DNA of 64,000 nt from Saprospiraceae bacterium (GTDB lineage: Bacteria; Bacteroidota; Bacteroidia; Chitinophagales; Saprospiraceae). The notes under the pieces are model-generated. The model had not been told where the DNA came from. It saw nothing but the letters and a program-made list of their open reading frames with translations, and did not search any database. The stretch covers positions 2,294,001 through 2,358,000 of the forward strand of contig JADKAA010000029.1 in NCBI GenBank assembly GCA_016715465.1. The letters run 5' to 3'. The position numbers and the translations under genes are program-made. Below are positions 36,058 to 45,436 of this stretch, piece after piece (the stretch's first letter is position 1; every line of letters begins with the position of its first letter).

Positions 36058-39000
36058 ATGGTGAAATTATTTTTCTTTTTTTTGGCATTATGCTTCTTTC
36101 AGATTGCATCTACCCAAAATGCCATCTACGATCAAATCCAGCAGGATGCCCGACAATTGGAAATTCACCCGCTTTTGCTTACCGATGGATCCCTGGTTTT
36201 ATCACCAAATAAAGCCATTCAAATCCAAAAAACGTTTTTGCCCTTTATCCTTTCAAACAAACCACGCCTGATTAGTGTAGAACTGCCCCTTACTTCTGGT
36301 ACGGTAAAAATCATACTCGAGAAGTTCCAACTTTTCAGCGAAAATATGGTGATTACCCTTTCTTCAGGAGAATCCATAAACCCCGACCCCATCCTTTGTT
36401 ACAGAGGTTATATCGATGGTCAACCCTCCTCTTTTGCCACGCTTACCGCCGGTCATGGAACATTGTCTATGGCCTACTCCGATAAAAACGGGAATTTTGA
36501 AATAAATAAATCGAAGCTGGATAACCAGTATTATTTGGCCTTCCAGGATAAAAATGCTGAGTTTAGCTGTTTAACCGAAGATTCCGTTCATGATGACCAT
36601 ATATCATCTCCGGGGCATAGAACTTCCTATGCCGATTGCCTGGAATTATATGTAGAATGTGACAACCGTTCTTACATTTCAAATGGATCATCTGTCCCCA
36701 ATACCCAGGCATGGCTAACCAATATTTTTAACAATGTAGCCACGCTCTACAATAACTACAATGTCCCGATCATCATTTCACAAGTATTTATTTGGAACAC
36801 GACTGATGTGTATGCTTCTGCAACGAACCTCACCCAAATGCGCACTTCATTTGTAAATCGTCTTATATCCACCGGACTTTCAGGTAAAGTTGGGTATTTG
36901 CTCAGTACCTGGGACATTGGGGGTGGCATTAGCCACGGCATTGGAGGGTTTTGTAATGCCATTACTGCCTATCCGGGTCCTTGCGCTCTTTCTACCGGAC
37001 TCTCTGCTTCAGTAGTCAGTTACCCTACTTACTCCTATACCATCCAAAATGTGGCACATGAATTGGGCCATGTCATGGGTCTCAGACATTCACACGCCTG
37101 TACCTGGAACAACAACGGATCTCAAATAGATGACTGTGGCAATGTCATTGCGGCCAACAACAATAATACCCCGGAAGGTAACAATTGTTTCACACCCTCA
37201 AATCCCATTCTCCCTGGAACCAATGGCTCCATCATGAGTCTCTGCAATAATCTCGCAGGACAAGGCATAAACTTTTCTGCCGGTTTTGGAAATGTAGCAG
37301 GTAATCTGCTTTTTCTAAATTTTATTAATGCACCCTGTTTTACCGGAGTTGTGTGTGGCGCCATTCCACCAAACAACGATGACTGCATCGATGCCATTCC
37401 TCTCGGGTTGAATCAAATTTGTCAACCGCGAACCTTTGACAACGACTACGGAACACAATCTTCCGATTTACCAATGTTTTCTTGTGTAAGTCAGGCTTAC
37501 AGCACCGATGTGTGGTTTACAGCTACCGTGCCGGATTCCGGCGCCCTCACCATTGAAACTACACAGGTGACCGGAGGTTTTACTGACATGATTATGCAAA
37601 CATATACCGGCAATTGTGGCAGTTTGCTGCAAATTATGTGTGACGACAATTCGGGAGCGGGTGATCATGCCAAAGTTGTGTTGACTGGCAGGACAGCCGG
37701 GGAAAAAATCACCATACGCGTTACGCCACGTGATGTGGTGGGTGTGAATGACTTTGGCGAATTTGGTATCTGTGCCTACGACGCTTCCTTGCCTTGCCAT
37801 CCCGACTTTCCTTCGCTCGTAGCTTTATACAACAGCACTGGTGGGGCTTCATGGACGAATAAAACAGGGTGGATAAATAATGCCAATAATTGCAATGTAT
37901 GCAGCTGGTATGGTGTTGTCTGTAACGCTGAAGGCAGGGTGTCAGCGCTCAACCTGGGTTTAAATAACCTTACAGGTACGCTTCCCGCTTCTCTTGCCGC
38001 CTTGAGTAAACTAACCCGCATCAACCTTTACAGCAATATTTTATCCGGTACGTTGCCTTCATTTCTTGATAATTTACCCTTGTTGGAATATGTCGATCTG
38101 GGAGACAATGATTTCGCAGGGCAACTTCCTTCCTCTTTTTCCAATATGGCAAACATACGTACACTTTACCTTGACCACAATAGCCTTTCCGGTAATTTAC
38201 CATCAGCTATTGTCAGTACCCCTTTGTCTGTTCTTTGGCTCAACTACAATAATTTCAGCGGATGTATTCCCAAATCTTATAACGATTTCTGTTCCAGGGG
38301 AGCTTCTTTGAGACTTGACAATAATCCACTATTGCCCGGAGGTGGACTTTATACCGACTTTTGCCTAAATGGATACGGGGGTGATTTTGATGTGGACACC
38401 TATTGTGCCGGAAGTCAGGATTGTAATGACATAGACGCCAACAGTTACCCTGGAGCTCCTGAAATTTGTGATGGTTCTGACAACGACTGTGATGGAAGCA
38501 TCGATGAAAACATTCCGGATGTTGTAAATACCTGGGTAGGTACCAACGGCAATTGGAATAACCCTTTAAACTGGAGTACCAACATTGTGCCCCAACCTTG
38601 CCATCACGTGGTAATCAACCCGGGATCCACCTATACCATAAGCATCACTAATGGAAGTACCGCCAAAGCATCCTCGGTAAACCTTGGAGCCAATGCCCAC
38701 CTGTTAATTCAAAACAATGGCACCCTTCAACTGGCAAACAAAGGAGAGTTGATTAACAACGGAAATATCGTTTGTTATGGTAACCTCACCATCACCAATC
38801 CATTGAATACAGCCGGTATAGCCTTAACCAATACGGGTCAGATCGTTATCAATAGCTCAGGCTTGCTCAACATTTTGAATTGTGGCAGCACCGCCATACG
38901 CAATAATGGGTCGGGCGATATCAACAACAATGGCATTGTAAACATCCTGAACAACCATGCCGTAAACGGACTATATGGCATCGATAATTTTGGCTTGTTT

Positions 39001-39108
39001 TCCAATTCCGGTCAGATTACCATTGAAAATATACTTGGAAAAGAAATAAGACTGGCAGCGGGCGCAGTACTTGAAAATTCAGATGCCGGAACAATAGACC
39101 TGAAGTAA
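36058..39108 (+). CDS. Secreted zinc metalloprotease with leucine-rich repeats
   Basis: The 1016-residue product has a signal peptide (FFFFLALCFFQIAST) and a propeptide-like region (about 20-195). A metzincin-type catalytic domain follows, with zinc motif HELGHVMGLRH (H334, E335, H338, H344) and a Met-turn-like SIMSLCN about 65 residues on; it is probably related to M12B-type peptidases. Next are a pre-peptidase C-like beta domain (about 440-575), plant-type LRRs (about 600-745; LGLNNLTGTLPASLAALSKL), a MopE-like repeat (EICDGSDNDCDGSIDENI, about 800-820) and an Asn/Gly-rich beta-solenoid-like end. No T9SS tail is visible, so the export route is unclear. It is probably an extracellular protease. 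Confidence 0.88.
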   Translation: MVKLFFFFLALCFFQIASTQNAIYDQIQQDARQLEIHPLLLTDGSLVLSPNKAIQIQKTFLPFILSNKPRLISVELPLTSGTVKIILEKFQLFSENMVITLSSGESINPDPILCYRGYIDGQPSSFATLTAGHGTLSMAYSDKNGNFEINKSKLDNQYYLAFQDKNAEFSCLTEDSVHDDHISSPGHRTSYADCLELYVECDNRSYISNGSSVPNTQAWLTNIFNNVATLYNNYNVPIIISQVFIWNTTDVYASATNLTQMRTSFVNRLISTGLSGKVGYLLSTWDIGGGISHGIGGFCNAITAYPGPCALSTGLSASVVSYPTYSYTIQNVAHELGHVMGLRHSHACTWNNNGSQIDDCGNVIAANNNNTPEGNNCFTPSNPILPGTNGSIMSLCNNLAGQGINFSAGFGNVAGNLLFLNFINAPCFTGVVCGAIPPNNDDCIDAIPLGLNQICQPRTFDNDYGTQSSDLPMFSCVSQAYSTDVWFTATVPDSGALTIETTQVTGGFTDMIMQTYTGNCGSLLQIMCDDNSGAGDHAKVVLTGRTAGEKITIRVTPRDVVGVNDFGEFGICAYDASLPCHPDFPSLVALYNSTGGASWTNKTGWINNANNCNVCSWYGVVCNAEGRVSALNLGLNNLTGTLPASLAALSKLTRINLYSNILSGTLPSFLDNLPLLEYVDLGDNDFAGQLPSSFSNMANIRTLYLDHNSLSGNLPSAIVSTPLSVLWLNYNNFSGCIPKSYNDFCSRGASLRLDNNPLLPGGGLYTDFCLNGYGGDFDVDTYCAGSQDCNDIDANSYPGAPEICDGSDNDCDGSIDENIPDVVNTWVGTNGNWNNPLNWSTNIVPQPCHHVVINPGSTYTISITNGSTAKASSVNLGANAHLLIQNNGTLQLANKGELINNGNIVCYGNLTITNPLNTAGIALTNTGQIVINSSGLLNILNCGSTAIRNNGSGDINNNGIVNILNNHAVNGLYGIDNFGLFSNSGQITIENILGKEIRLAAGAVLENSDAGTIDLK

Positions 39109-39115
39109 AAATGAA

Positions 39116-40294
39116 TCACATCCTGCGAATCACGATCGCACTTGCTCCTCCGCCCCCGTTACACAAGGTTGCCAGTCCGGTTTTACCTCCATGTTGTTCC
39201 AGCACGTGATACAATGTAGTGATGATTCTCGCTCCAGATGCTCCGAGCGGGTGTCCAAGCGCAACTGCTCCTCCATGTACATTCACTATTGATTCATCCA
39301 GACCCAACGCCTGATTAAAGGCCATAGTTACCACGGCAAACGCTTCATTGACTTCGTAAAAATCTATGTCCCCAACGGTTAACCCAGCCCTGCTTATGGC
39401 CAATGGAGCTGCAATCGCGGGGGCAGTGGTAAACCATTCCGGTTCGTGGGCAGCATCCGCAAAGGATAGGATCTCTGCAATGGGGTTCAGGTTGTTTTCG
39501 GCAACGTATTTTTCACTTGCCAGTACCAGGGCTGCGGCACCATCGTTCATGGTGGAAGCATTGGCCGCCGTGACGGTGCCCTCCTTACTGAAGGCAGGAC
39601 GAAGACCGGGAATTTTATCAAACATTACATTTTTAAATTCTTCATCTTCTGTCATCAAAACCGGGTCACCTTTTTTTTGCGGAACTGCTACCGGACAAAT
39701 CTCTGACACAAAACGACCCGCTTTTGTAGCCTCTGCTGCTCTCGTATAAGACTGTATGGCAAAACGGTCCTGCTCTTCACGGCTAATGCTGAATTTCTCC
39801 GCGGTGGCATCGGCACAGGTTCCCATGGCCTTCATGTTGTAGGCATCCGTAAGACCGTCCTTTTGAAGTCCGTCAACCAGTTCGGAACCACCGTATTTTA
39901 GTCCCCACCTTACTTTAGGCAGGTAATAGGGGATATTGCTCATGCTTTCCATTCCTCCGGCTACCACCAAATCATTGTGGCCTAACATAATGGATTGTGC
40001 ACCAAACATAACGGATTTCATTCCGGATGCACATACTTTGTTTACGGTGGTGCACGGCACTTTATTGGAAAGTCCTGCACCAAGTGCCGCTTGTCTGGCC
40101 GGAGCCTGACCCAGGTTTGCCTGACAAACATTGCCAAAAAACAGTTCATTTACCGCATCCACCGTAATACCTGTCTTTTCAACAGCGGCTTTGATGGCAA
40201 TACTGCCCAGTTGTGTAGCAGAAAAAGTAGATAGAGTTCCCCCGAAACTGCCCATGGGTGTGCGTTGGGCTGATAGAATATAGACTTTTTGCAT
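39116..40294 (-). CDS. Acetyl-CoA C-acetyltransferase (thiolase)
   Basis: The 392-residue cytoplasmic enzyme interconverts two acetyl-CoA and acetoacetyl-CoA, or cleaves longer 3-ketoacyl-CoA. The nucleophilic cysteine is C88 in VNKVCASGMKS. The C-terminal signatures are HGGAVALGHPLGASGAR and the second active-site cysteine in LCNGGGGASA. Length is standard. No beta-oxidation partner is adjacent. The gene converges on the metalloprotease gene with only 7 bp between stops. A biosynthetic or degradative role cannot be decided from sequence. Confidence 0.93.
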   Translation of the reverse strand: MQKVYILSAQRTPMGSFGGTLSTFSATQLGSIAIKAAVEKTGITVDAVNELFFGNVCQANLGQAPARQAALGAGLSNKVPCTTVNKVCASGMKSVMFGAQSIMLGHNDLVVAGGMESMSNIPYYLPKVRWGLKYGGSELVDGLQKDGLTDAYNMKAMGTCADATAEKFSISREEQDRFAIQSYTRAAEATKAGRFVSEICPVAVPQKKGDPVLMTEDEEFKNVMFDKIPGLRPAFSKEGTVTAANASTMNDGAAALVLASEKYVAENNLNPIAEILSFADAAHEPEWFTTAPAIAAPLAISRAGLTVGDIDFYEVNEAFAVVTMAFNQALGLDESIVNVHGGAVALGHPLGASGARIITTLYHVLEQHGGKTGLATLCNGGGGASAIVIRRM

Positions 40295-40322
40295 GATTTT
40301 ATTCCTAATTTGGTTAGTAACA

Positions 40323-40330
40323 CAAAGCTA
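40323..40330 (-). promoter_or_regulatory. Candidate -7 box for the thiolase gene
   Basis: The minus strand reads TAGCTTTG (TAnnTTTG), 28 bp upstream of the thiolase ATG. Confidence 0.4.
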
Positions 40331-40446
40331 ATGGTTTAAACCGACATGGTTGAAAAATGGTTAATGACTTTAGGCTTGTGGTCTTTTATTGACCTGGAAA
40401 ATAACCTTAGAATGTCTTAAAATCAACCTGACAGTTATTTCATGTC

Positions 40447-40454
40447 TATCTTTG
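40447..40454 (+). promoter_or_regulatory. Candidate -7 box for ade
   Basis: TATCTTTG (TAnnTTTG) ends 21 bp before the ade ATG at 40476. Confidence 0.4.
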
Positions 40455-40475
40455 TATTAGATTATTATATACTTC

Positions 40476-42113
40476 ATGACCATTTCAGGCAATATTGTTG
40501 ATATTTTTGAACGAAAGACATACTTTGGAGAGCTGACCATTGACCCGGAAAATAAAGTAAGTCTCAAATATCTTTCCGAAGAGCAGCCGGCATATCCCTA
40601 TTTGCTGCCTGGATTTATTGATGCCCATGTACACATTGAAAGTTCAATGCTTACCCCAGCTCACTTTGCCAGACTGGCAGTAGTACACGGTACCATCGGC
40701 ACCGTATCAGACCCGCATGAAATTGGCAACGTGCTTGGTACTACCGGTGTAAAATACATGATAGCAGAAGGGAAAAATGTCAATTTTCATTTTTGCTTTG
40801 GTGCCCCATCCTGTGTTCCCGCTACCGGGTTTGAAAATGCCGGGGCAGTCATAGACAGTGCTGAAATATCCAGTCTGCTGTGCGATGATGACATCTACTA
40901 CCTTGCTGAAATGATGAACTACCCGGGAGTATTATGGGGAGACGAAGAAGTGAGCCGCAAAATTAATTCGGCCATAGCCGCAGGCAAACCCATAGACGGG
41001 CATGCTCCGGGTATGACGGGAAATGACGCTGTTACCTATTTTGGCAGTGGCATTACCACCGATCATGAATGTTTTACCTATGAGGAAGCATACGAAAAAT
41101 TACAGCTTGGGGTCAAAATACTGATCCGCGAAGGCAGTGCCGCGAAAAACTTTGAAGCCTTGATACCATTGGCCAGAGCATATAGCCATTTGATGATGTT
41201 TTGTTCCGATGACAAACACCCCGACAACCTGGTGGAAGGACACATCAATCAGCTCGTGGTGCGAGCCATTCGCGAACACCAATTAGATCTGTACAATGTG
41301 CTAAAAATGGCTTGCGTCAACCCTGTACTCCATTATGGTTTAAAATCAGGACTTATGCGCAATGGCGATAATGCCGATTTTATTATGGTAAAAGACCTTC
41401 ATGACTTTACAGTCATTGCCACTTACATAAATGGTCATGAAGTTTCATCAAACGGCGTATCCAAAATTCCAATGCCTGAAAGCAAAATTATCAATCATTT
41501 TAATGCCCTTCCTGTATCCTCGGATGCCCTGCGAATCAAGGCCCCATCCGGACATTTTAAATTAAAAGCCATTGAAGTCCTGGATGGTCAGTTGGTAACC
41601 AGACAAAAAGAATTAGATGCGCGAATCACTGAGGGATATTGCGAAAGTAATGTGTCCAATGATGCCTTAAAAATCGTGGTGTATAACCGCTATAAAATGG
41701 CCAACCCTGCCGTGGCATTTATTCATGGCTTTGGATTAAAGTGCGGAGCAATCGCCTCTTCCGTGGCACATGACTCACACAACATCCTGGCCGTAGGGGT
41801 TAATGATGAAGACCTGGCCAATGCCATTAATCTGGTGGTAAAACATCAGGGTGGTGTGGTCGCATGCCATGACGACATGGTTCATATATTGCCCCTTCCT
41901 GTGGCAGGCTTGATGAGCCACCTGGATGGCTACGAAGTGGCGGCCCGGTATAAAGAAATTGATGCCTTTGTGAAAAATGAAATGGGTTGTGTGCTTGCCT
42001 CACCATTTATGAGCTTATCGTTTATGGCCTTATTGGTCATTCCCAGTCTTAAACTTTCAGACCTCGGACTTTTTGACGGTTCAAAATTTGAATTTACAGA
42101 CATGTTTGTTTAA
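40476..42113 (+). CDS. ade: Adenine deaminase
   Basis: The 545-residue amidohydrolase converts adenine to hypoxanthine and ammonia in purine salvage. The metal-binding start of the TIM-barrel, PGFIDAHVHIESSML, is at about residues 45-60. DPHEIGNVLGTTGVKYM, DGHAPGMTGND and TTDHECFTYEEA follow as expected for the Ade family. The C-terminal domain includes SVAHDSHNILAVG. Length matches the family. It stands alone, convergent with the UnbV lipoprotein gene 13 bp away. Confidence 0.95.
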   Translation: MTISGNIVDIFERKTYFGELTIDPENKVSLKYLSEEQPAYPYLLPGFIDAHVHIESSMLTPAHFARLAVVHGTIGTVSDPHEIGNVLGTTGVKYMIAEGKNVNFHFCFGAPSCVPATGFENAGAVIDSAEISSLLCDDDIYYLAEMMNYPGVLWGDEEVSRKINSAIAAGKPIDGHAPGMTGNDAVTYFGSGITTDHECFTYEEAYEKLQLGVKILIREGSAAKNFEALIPLARAYSHLMMFCSDDKHPDNLVEGHINQLVVRAIREHQLDLYNVLKMACVNPVLHYGLKSGLMRNGDNADFIMVKDLHDFTVIATYINGHEVSSNGVSKIPMPESKIINHFNALPVSSDALRIKAPSGHFKLKAIEVLDGQLVTRQKELDARITEGYCESNVSNDALKIVVYNRYKMANPAVAFIHGFGLKCGAIASSVAHDSHNILAVGVNDEDLANAINLVVKHQGGVVACHDDMVHILPLPVAGLMSHLDGYEVAARYKEIDAFVKNEMGCVLASPFMSLSFMALLVIPSLKLSDLGLFDGSKFEFTDMFV

Positions 42114-42126
42114 TGCTGTTGGCAGT

Positions 42127-45100
42127 TTATTTAGGCTCCATTATAATCGAAGATACATCGTTGTTTCTCACCACGAGAAAACAAGATTTGCCATTTACCA
42201 CAATGGGGATAATTTGCCTCACCTGGCCTTTTATTTGGAGACCATCCAACTTTTGAAAGCTTATGCTCGTGCCTTCAAAACGCAAAATCCCACCATAACC
42301 CGCATCATACCTGCCAAGTTGTACGTTGCTGTTGTATTTGTTTTGTCCAATCAGGTATTGTTTCCCTTTTTGATCCTTTGCCTTTAATTCTGCAACCGAG
42401 GTCAATGGCGTAAATTGCATGCTAAATGGCAGTTCCTGAAACCTGAATTTACCTCCCTCATTTACATATAAGGCATTGCCAAAATAATTGGCTGTATAGG
42501 TCTTTATTTTTTTTAGATCTACAAATGAAAATATCTCATGAATGTCTGCTTTGGCAAAATCGCTGGCTTTTACAAATTTCTTTTTTACCGGCGGGATCTT
42601 TTTCTCCAGTTCGGTTTTATTGGCGAGTGGAATTTCTCTGCCTTCTACATAATAGGAAACCACCTGTTCCCTGGTATCATTGCCATCCATGTCTCCAAAA
42701 TACATATGCACTGGTTGTTCTTCAGTTGGATTCAGCCTGTTGTTCAAACCCTGGTTGCCTGCCAGTATATCCAGGTCGCCGTCGCCGTCAACATCCATGA
42801 CATGCAGGCTGACCCACCACCCATGCTGCTCGCCGACAGCCTCGCGCTTAAACCCAGACGGATCCTTTCTGAAAAGATAAATTTTATCCCAATCGCAAGC
42901 CATGATCAGGTCCTGGTCGCCATCCTTATCAAAATCGCCCCATTGAGCATCCACAACGAGGCCCGTACTTGCCATTTCCGGCGCAAGTTGTTTTGTCTGG
43001 TCGGAAAATGTGCCTTTGCCATCGTTGACCAATAAGTAAGAAGTGGGCACAATACCATAACTATAAGGCGTTGACCTTGCTCCCAAAAACAGGTCAATGA
43101 AGCCGTCGCCATTGACATCCAGTAATGACATGACAGCAGCATTGGCTGTGTATTTTTTAAATGCATCCGGTTTCCTGATTAACCTGCCTTTGCCATCGTT
43201 GAGATAAAGTCTTGGCAGCATATAATCGTTTTTTAGGGAATACTCATTGCCTCCGCTGGCCACCAGCAGATCGGTAAAGCCATCCTTATTCACATCTGCG
43301 AAATGAGCATCGGTATCTTCATAAACAGAATCGGCATCCAGCGCCGGCTGAACAGACTTTATAAATTTGCCGTCCCTGCTCTGAACCATCAAGGCGGGTT
43401 TATTTGTCTTCGATGCGCCCATGAAAATATCGTCCAGTCCATCGCTGTTGAAATCCCCAACGCAGGCAGCCGGACCATCTTCTCCGCAGCTAAAAGGAAT
43501 CAGCGGCTCACGGTGGAATTCCACATAAGGATTTTCTGCGTGTACATAATTAAATCCGGATGTCTGCGAAATGTCATCAAAAATAATTCCTTCTTCCCGG
43601 TAATTCCTTATATGTCCTTCAAAATCAAATTGAGGCAGGCCCCTTTTGTAACTTGCCAAAACGGCTTTGTCGGTTTCCGGCGTGAATACTTCAAAACGTT
43701 TATCCGGCCAGACGACCATCACGGAATCAACCCATTCCCGGCCAAGTCCCATATGCAGTGCCCCACTGGCACTGGACTGAAAGCCCCTTACATTCAGGTT
43801 TTCGGCGTACTGTCTTCCGGATTTGGTAAACGCGATTACTTTTGCGCCGATGGCATTTCTGTTCTGATCCGGACCGGCAAAGGTTATCCGAAGGCAGTGT
43901 ACACTGTCTTTGGACGCCTGGTGAAGATTTTCGTAAATAAATGGTTTTTCATTGATGTTGCTGACCACTACGTCCAAGTCGCCGTCGCCATCAAAATCGG
44001 CATAGGCCGCTCCGCTTGAATAGCTCGGCTTTTTGTTGGTCACTTGATTGCTCACATCTTCAAACTTCAACTCATTTTCCAGAAGAAAAAATTTATTATC
44101 CAGCTTCAATTCAGGAATGCTGGTAATCATGTTGAGTTCTGTCTGAGACAATTCGTTATGCCGGGTCTTCCATTGCCAGTTTTGGTCGGATACAAAATTG
44201 ATGTAATCCAGGTCATTCATTCTCTTGGGAATGCCATTGCTGATAAACAAATCTTTTTTCCCATCCATATTCATGTCAAAAAAAAGCGGTGACCAGGACC
44301 AGTCAGTTGCATGGATACCACTATACATACCAATTTCACTGAAGGTGTTGTTCCCGTTGTTCAGCTGCATTGCATTGCGCGAATACTGATAATTATATCC
44401 GTAATCAATTTTAAATTTGTACAGACTGATGTCTTCGTCGTTTTCCGACCTTTTGAGGATATCAGCCTTCTCCGGCAACATATCGAGGGATATGATTTCA
44501 TTGAAGCCATCATTGTTGAGGTCACTTGCATCGACACCCATCGAAAAACGGCTGGTGTGCATCATCTGACTTTCAAGTTCTTCCTTAAATGTGCCATCAC
44601 CCTGATTGATATAGAGGTAGTCATTTTCATGAAAGTCATTGCCCACATATAAATCGGGATAACCATCAAAATTGATGTCGCTGGCTACTACTCCGAGGCC
44701 ATACCCAATTACAGTTGAGTTAATGCCAGACTTTGCGGTAACATCTGTAAATTTCCCCCCATCGTTTCGCAACATCCTATCTCCGGCGGTTGGGTGAAAC
44801 GTGCCTTTGAAAGAATTTCGCTGACCAAACGTTCCATTGTTGTGGGTAGAATGATTGAGCTGATACATATCCAGGTCTCCATCGAGGTCGTAGTCAAAAA
44901 ATACAGCCTGTGTGCCAAAGCCCACCAGGTCGAGACCGTAGAGGTGTGACTCTTCTTCATACCTCGGTACCTTGTTTTTAATCTCTTTGCATACGTACAA
45001 AAGATTATGTCCTTTGAAGATGTCAAAATCTCCTACCTGACTGATGTACAAATCCATCATGCCGTCGTTATTGATGTCCACAATGCTCACTCCGTTTGAC

Positions 45101-45435
45101 CACGCACTATCCTTTTTTATGCCGGTCTGAGTCGTTACATTTCTGAATTTAAAATCCCCCTCATTGAGATACAGCTCATTGGCCACCATATTGCCTGTAA
45201 AAAAGAGGTCTTGTTTGCCGTCGTTGTTAAAATCAGCTACACCAACTCCGCCTCCATTATAAAAATACATGTACTTAAAGATGTTCATCTCCGTTGTGAG
45301 CGACAGGGAATTCTGAAAATCAAGTCCAGTCTCTTCACCCGGAAGTAAATCAAACATATCTCCGCGCTTTTCATTGCGGTTGCAGGCGGTCATTAGGACA
45401 CCCAAAAAGCAAAATAGCAAACTATACTGTTTCAT
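42127..45435 (-). CDS. FG-GAP/VCBS and ASPIC/UnbV repeat lipoprotein 2
   Basis: The 1102-residue outer-membrane-type lipoprotein starts MKQYSLLFCFLGVLMTAC, with the lipobox cysteine at 18. The ATG at 45435 is chosen because it gives this signal and sits 1 bp after the upstream stop. The product contains many FG-GAP/VCBS propeller repeats with calcium loops (for example DFNNDGKQDLFFTGN and DVDGDGDLDILAGN) and an ASPIC/UnbV domain in the middle (NAIGAKVIAFTKSGRQYAEN, then VWPDKR). It is a tandem paralogue of the next gene upstream. Such proteins often sit beside SusCD pairs in Bacteroidota. Their role is not established; ligand capture at the surface is inferred. Confidence 0.9.
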   Translation of the reverse strand: MKQYSLLFCFLGVLMTACNRNEKRGDMFDLLPGEETGLDFQNSLSLTTEMNIFKYMYFYNGGGVGVADFNNDGKQDLFFTGNMVANELYLNEGDFKFRNVTTQTGIKKDSAWSNGVSIVDINNDGMMDLYISQVGDFDIFKGHNLLYVCKEIKNKVPRYEEESHLYGLDLVGFGTQAVFFDYDLDGDLDMYQLNHSTHNNGTFGQRNSFKGTFHPTAGDRMLRNDGGKFTDVTAKSGINSTVIGYGLGVVASDINFDGYPDLYVGNDFHENDYLYINQGDGTFKEELESQMMHTSRFSMGVDASDLNNDGFNEIISLDMLPEKADILKRSENDEDISLYKFKIDYGYNYQYSRNAMQLNNGNNTFSEIGMYSGIHATDWSWSPLFFDMNMDGKKDLFISNGIPKRMNDLDYINFVSDQNWQWKTRHNELSQTELNMITSIPELKLDNKFFLLENELKFEDVSNQVTNKKPSYSSGAAYADFDGDGDLDVVVSNINEKPFIYENLHQASKDSVHCLRITFAGPDQNRNAIGAKVIAFTKSGRQYAENLNVRGFQSSASGALHMGLGREWVDSVMVVWPDKRFEVFTPETDKAVLASYKRGLPQFDFEGHIRNYREEGIIFDDISQTSGFNYVHAENPYVEFHREPLIPFSCGEDGPAACVGDFNSDGLDDIFMGASKTNKPALMVQSRDGKFIKSVQPALDADSVYEDTDAHFADVNKDGFTDLLVASGGNEYSLKNDYMLPRLYLNDGKGRLIRKPDAFKKYTANAAVMSLLDVNGDGFIDLFLGARSTPYSYGIVPTSYLLVNDGKGTFSDQTKQLAPEMASTGLVVDAQWGDFDKDGDQDLIMACDWDKIYLFRKDPSGFKREAVGEQHGWWVSLHVMDVDGDGDLDILAGNQGLNNRLNPTEEQPVHMYFGDMDGNDTREQVVSYYVEGREIPLANKTELEKKIPPVKKKFVKASDFAKADIHEIFSFVDLKKIKTYTANYFGNALYVNEGGKFRFQELPFSMQFTPLTSVAELKAKDQKGKQYLIGQNKYNSNVQLGRYDAGYGGILRFEGTSISFQKLDGLQIKGQVRQIIPIVVNGKSCFLVVRNNDVSSIIMEPK

Positions 45436-45436
45436 T

